NCBI GenBank assembly: GCA_014904845.1
Contig: MU119274.1
Span: 108,655-172,654, forward strand
Reading direction: 5' to 3'
Length of the DNA: 64,000 nt
Origin: Acephala macrosclerotiorum
Lineage: Eukaryota; Ascomycota; Leotiomycetes; Helotiales; Mollisiaceae
This document shows positions 60,501-64,000 of the stretch, one piece after another (within the stretch, counting starts at the first letter, position 1; each line of letters starts with the position of its first letter). Both the position numbers and the translations under genes were made by a program. The notes beneath the pieces are model-generated. The model saw only the letters and a list, made by a program, of their open reading frames with translations, ran no database searches and was not told the DNA's origin.

Positions 60501-60700
60501 GGAGGTGGAGGAGGCTGGTGTGGTGGAGGCGGTTGAGGTTGATTTCGCTGGAGCTGGGGACGTCCCATAGGCAGGCTCGTAGGCTGGCCCGCAGGCTGCT
60601 GAGGAGCTGGAAGACCAACATCTGCGAGACCAGTGTCTGCGACGTCTGCTAGGTCTTTTGAAGTCTCCTGGGAGGATTTCCCAGGCCAGAGGGATGCCAT
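57514..60700 (-). CDS. ham-2: STRIPAK complex subunit, STRIP/Far11 family (Ham-2/PRO22 homologue)
   Basis: Exons 60700-58910, 58863-58521, 58474-58345 and 58294-57514 (introns 46, 46 and 50 bp) give 1014 aa, close to the family's usual length. Start is the ATG at 60700 (MASLWPGKSSQET). After a Pro/Gln-rich stretch, the N-terminal conserved domain has LMQLRRIVTEFPKIDPTSYAF, FEEEVDEWFSYN, and FGGIWSLVNVMQNAF. The C-terminal conserved domain, assembled across introns, has SHILKFEYLTQLLLDSNYLPL, FFSSINFLRIMQKICKNKAHR, and ALRALTHWHNIKRYPNQMG. In Neurospora (HAM-2), Sordaria (PRO22) and yeast (Far11) this protein is a core STRIPAK subunit at nuclear envelope/endomembranes, needed for hyphal fusion and fruiting-body development. 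Hyphal fusion is also when HET/NLR incompatibility acts, but the distance makes any link here only thematic. Confidence 0.92.
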
Positions 60701-61263
60701 GGCTGCGGTTGTAGAGGGATTATTTTCGAGTACCGTGGTTTCAATTGAGGAGCAGCATGTTGGATCTGAGCCGCTCAATTGTTCGCAGCTGGAGGCAAAC
60801 AAGCGTTCGTGGTAGGAGTTTGTTCTGTTCCCTTGAGGTTGAAGGCACGCTTCGCGGTTGACGCGACGAGGCTCGCTTATGATAAAGCTGCCGATAAGGA
60901 GGCCTAGACATTACCCTATGCTAGGATATTGACATTCAAGGTGGTCGACGTCAGACTTGTATAGGGAAGGTTGAAAGCGATGTGGATGAAAGATATTCCA
61001 GTGGTTAGGCTAAGTGATCCGTACACTTGTCGATCTAGGTTGCTGTTGAAATTCTGATGTTCTTCCTTGCCATCTCCTCTAGCAGTTCCTACACGTACTT
61101 GGTACGCGAAGAATAGAGAACGCCCATATCAGGCCTGTGAAAAAAATAATTAGCGCTAATTTTCTATCATATCTCACGATTACCTGACTAAATCCCCGAG
61201 AACTTCTCAACTTGGGCTTAAAAGTCAATCTCTAACGATTAAAAAAAATCAAAAAAAAAAAAA
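60701..61263. other. intergenic, Ham-2 promoter side
   Basis: DNA upstream of the Ham-2-like gene. No gene recognised. It ends in an A-rich run (61240-61263) that on the minus strand is a T run next to the tRNA-like relic. Confidence 0.4.
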
Positions 61264-61345
61264 TCTCCGTATCAGGGAATCGAACCTTTGTTGGAATTAG
61301 TTGAAATTCCGAAGCGCACTCGATCAGCTGTTGCTTACCCTGTGC
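61264..61345 (-). ncRNA. tRNA-like relic (Pol III B-box plus T-run)
   Basis: The minus strand contains a perfect B-box, GGTTCGATTCC (61286-61276), then CCTGATACGGAGA and immediately a long T run, the order expected at a tRNA 3' end with Pol III terminator. Upstream, GTGCGCTT and the palindromic GGAATT-TCAACT-AATTCC resemble a D-arm end and an anticodon arm. However, the T-stem (AAAGG versus CCCTG) and the acceptor stem do not pair well. I therefore read it as a decayed tRNA or the head of a tRNA-derived SINE, not a working tRNA. Confidence 0.35.
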
Positions 61346-61439
61346 TCCCGCGTTCTTCATGAGAGGCGGAAATGTTACCGGTACACCAATACGGATTTGA
61401 TAGTTGATGAGCAAAATTTGCTTATTTAAATCTATACTG

Positions 61440-62089
61440 ATAATTAGACTGAGGGGTCAAACTAGAGGTTGATAGTCGAGAGTGCCACAGATAAGGACAT
61501 CCCGGCACCGTAGAGTGGATAGAATGCCACATGGGGGGTATCTGAGTTTTCTATCTCCAAACCTCACTTCAACGACACATGTAAAACATAACTACACAAC
61601 AACGCCGATGAGCCACCTCAAATGCCCCCGCTGTAATACAGTCACTCCAAATCTCGGTTCCATCTTGGACGGCTTTGAGAAGCCTGCTCTCAAGTCTACT
61701 GAAGCCTGATACAATCGTGGCTGCTGCCTGGCAGCATATGCAATTTGCTTCACCTCATCTACATAAAGTGTGCAATCTCTCCAACGAGACTTGATCCATA
61801 TACTCGTTGTTTCTGGTTGCCTTCTTGTGATATTGTTCAACGCAAACTTGTGATTCTACAACATGAGTAAAGTCACGTGTGTATGCGTTATATCTGACTT
61901 CTAGCTCCGAGAAGGATGACTATGGAGCGTTGAACGGCATAGAGTCGTCTATTGAAGGGCTCGATATACCTTGTGATATGTATGCGCACCTATATATCAG
62001 CTACAGGCGCTTTGTATCAAATTTGGCAAAGTCCATGCATTCATTGCTTAATGATCTCGAGATATGTTCCAAAGCGGTCCATCTCCCTG
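61440..62089. other. intergenic, no supported gene
   Basis: GC-normal spacer. Frames at 61482-61709 and 61592-61840 lie opposite each other and neither has a domain. Confidence 0.4.
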
Positions 62090-62526
62090 TTAGTACGGAA
62101 GTCGTCCATCTCGAGCCAAGAGCTGAGCCTCCAAAACCCTTATATAGGCTTGCTTCTTGCCAATCTGCTCATTGAGGAATGCAATCTCTCCTCGTAGAAC
62201 CGCATTTTCACTTTGCTGAATTGAAGCCCTAATAGTCTCTCGAAGATCCTGGAGACGAAGAGCAGCCTGTTCCGCCAACAACACTTCTTCCTTCCACTTC
62301 AGCTCTCGGTTCTCCTGTTCAGATATTCTGGGCTCTGATTCGCGCTTTCGCTTCGGTGCCGACGCATAATTTTTCGAGTTGACCGAGGTCTTCGTGTTGC
62401 CCTTCAAAGCTCCCTCCTCGGAGCTAAATGGATGTTAATGCAACTATCAACAATAGGCAGAGATCTTGGGGGATTTTACCTCTCCTCAGCTGCATCCGCC
62501 TCCATAGTACTACTCTTACTATCCAT
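62090..62526 (-). CDS. small basic coiled-coil protein
   Basis: Exons 62526-62480 and 62423-62090 (56 bp intron) give 126 aa from an ATG at 62526. A basic patch, APKRKRESE, precedes a long predicted coiled coil from about residue 45 to the end (ENRELKWKEEVLLAEQAALR ... AVLRGEIAFLNEQIGKKQAYI). Basic region plus coiled coil recalls bZIP proteins, but no N-x7-R bZIP signature is visible, so I do not call it one. The same strand stays open upstream to 62621 in another frame, so a longer N-terminus through a different exon is possible. Confidence 0.5.
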
Positions 62527-62873
62527 TGACTTGTTTGATTGACGTTTGGTGCTGTTGCGAAGGTGTTCTTCGTTTTTGGAAGAGCCGATCCGCTTGTGGT
62601 TTGCGCCGTGTTCGAAGCCAAATTATCGCTGTGTGGAAAGTCAGTACTTGCAACGAAGGAAGAAAAGGCTTTGTCGTACTCACGCGACTAGTGTTAGGGG
62701 ATCCTTAGAAGATCGTTGGAGATGGATGGACTTGGCGAGGGATACAGTTCGTCTAGTATTGGTCTCGGGGAGTTTCTGGGGTGAATTTCTATATGCGACA
62801 AAAGAGACAACCAATGCGGTTGTCAGTCCTCCGCTCTATGACGATTATTTAAACTTAATAATATACCATCGAT

Positions 62874-63177
62874 AGCCTCTGCCTTATGACAGACATTCGA
62901 ATCAGCATTCCATCGCAGTTTATTCTTACCATATTACGGATATTCGAACCAAACTCTTAGCCTTTACCATGTTACAAACACTCAAATTCATTTTCTATTG
63001 TCTTTTGCCTCTACTATATCATAAACATTTAAGCTCATTATTATATTCTCATTAGTCTCTTCTATAGTACAAACATTCGAATTTAACCTTCCCTTATCCC
63101 TCGCTCATATCATGTTCACGGACATTCGAATTGGCAATTCTATAGTTTCGGACCTCTATCTTATCACGGGCATTCAG
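62874..63177 (+). repeat. degenerate minisatellite, ~48 bp period, about seven units
   Basis: The core ACATTCGAAT-type motif recurs at about 62895, 62942, 62980, 63027, 63075, 63124 and 63172. Five of the six intervals are 47-49 bp. Each unit also has a CCTCTAYCTTATYACA-like stretch before the core. Several core differences (CTCAAA, TTTAAG for TTCGAA) are transitions, as RIP or CpG decay would give. Confidence 0.6.
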
Positions 63178-63945
63178 CATTTTCGATTAAGCTGCTCGTT
63201 TCCCCCCCAAATAGTGTCCCACGGCTTGTTTAGATCCTTGCATCAATTAAAAATCTGCGAGCAAAAAGCTCGGTTTCCGATTATTTGAACCCGGGCCTTT
63301 TTGCACCTCTTTACCAAAGCTCATACTACTTAAGCTTCCTCTCGCCGCGCATCCTCGTGGGGCCCTATAGGGGGAAAAACGAGCAGCCTATTTTCGATCC
63401 TGCAGTGGAAGGCCAAAGATGCAGCGCCGCTTCACTTTCCAACCCAACCAACAAAGATGAGTTGAGTTTTCAATTTAACACGATCTTATCGAATCAATTT
63501 CAAAATTTCGCGTGGCTGCAACGAACTCACTTTTCTTGAGATTTTGATCTCCTCCATCCCACCTTCCAACTTTACAACGCTATAACGCCACGGCACCAAA
63601 ACACCGCAATATTACCACCACACCTCCACAACCGATTCGTGTGCTCTTGTGAGTACTATCGCGTTAGCCCTGGTCCGCCCAAACACTGATACAAATCTAG
63701 AATGTTAAGATGGCGGAAACCGCTTTCGGCGCAAGGCTCGACCTTATTACTATTGACGAGTTGCAAAAGCGCAATACTTATAAAGGCAAAGAGGCCGAAT
63801 TTAAAAGATTTATATATTTTATATAATGTAAATTTTAATTATAATATTTTTATATATAAATACGATAATATATATATATTAAAACTTAATAAATTATAAA
63901 CGATTATAAAGTATTATCGTATTAAGTAGTCGTGTATAAAATATA
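63178..63945. other. right-end non-coding region
   Basis: No supported gene. A plus-strand frame at 63285-63539 has no domain. From about 63790 composition becomes AT-rich, probably the start of another AT block beyond the window. Confidence 0.4.
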
Positions 63946-64000
63946 ATAAAAATAAAAATAAAAATAAAAATAAAAATAAAAATAAAAATAAAAATAAAAA
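63946..64000 (+). repeat. (AAAAAT)n microsatellite, truncated by window end
   Basis: A perfect 6 bp period, AAAAAT, runs from about 63946 to the last base and continues outside the window. Confidence 0.85.

Noticed and set aside
62526..62875. Plus-strand frames upstream of the coiled-coil gene
   Set aside because: Short, mutually overlapping and without a domain; this is the promoter side of the minus-strand gene.

Overview
The window is nuclear DNA of a filamentous ascomycete (Pezizomycotina). Evidence: 45-140 bp spliceosomal introns with GT...AG ends, HET-domain and NLR-type genes, a 7TM-RGS receptor-like protein, a STRIPAK Ham-2/PRO22 homologue, and long blocks of nearly pure A+T with the look of repeat-induced point mutation (RIP). 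I cannot name the species. Gene models were assembled by hand from reading frames plus splice signals, so exon edges are inferences. In most multi-exon models the summed exon lengths divide by three. || Left part (1 to ~36 kb) is an accessory, repeat-rich compartment. It carries a patatin/NB-ARC/helical-repeat NLR (777-4693, -), a 4.3 kb RIP-like AT block (5990-10330), a HET gene broken by three in-frame stops (10344-12401, -), a NACHT NTPase with a fungal NLR-type N-terminus (13334-16854, -), a decayed TIR transposon (17245-18773), a small MITE-like element (18981-19350), an intradiol ring-cleavage dioxygenase (19532-20572, -), more AT blocks, then a head-to-head pair. The pair is an NLR-like C-terminal half with C2H2 zinc fingers but no P-loop (25089-28136, -) and an alpha/beta-hydrolase/NB-ARC protein (28770-31986, +). 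A second HET gene with one in-frame stop follows (33648-35868, +). Most of these genes belong to families used in fungal non-self recognition and programmed cell death, so this stretch reads as an allorecognition/immune-type cluster being eroded by C-to-T mutation. || Right part (~36.8 to 64 kb) looks like ordinary gene space: MmgE/PrpD protein, mitochondrial FAD/NAD oxidoreductase (possibly Cyc2-like), short-chain dehydrogenase, C2H2 protein, an uncharacterised four-exon protein with a kinase-N-lobe-like segment, 7TM-RGS protein, an uncharacterised protein with two in-frame TAG codons, a 6-phosphogluconate-dehydrogenase-like protein, a GFA/CENP-V-type zinc protein, Ham-2/STRIP, and a short basic coiled-coil protein. 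Between them lie several repeats: a GGGGCCACCAAT motif cluster, a ~105 bp repeat family with a nested 360 bp inverted-repeat element, a tRNA-like relic and a 48 bp minisatellite. || The most unusual items are the divergent split-NLR-like pair, the recurring in-frame nonsense codons that a C-to-T change can explain in three genes, and a direct-repeat pair in which the AT-block copy differs from the other almost only by C-to-T/G-to-A changes.
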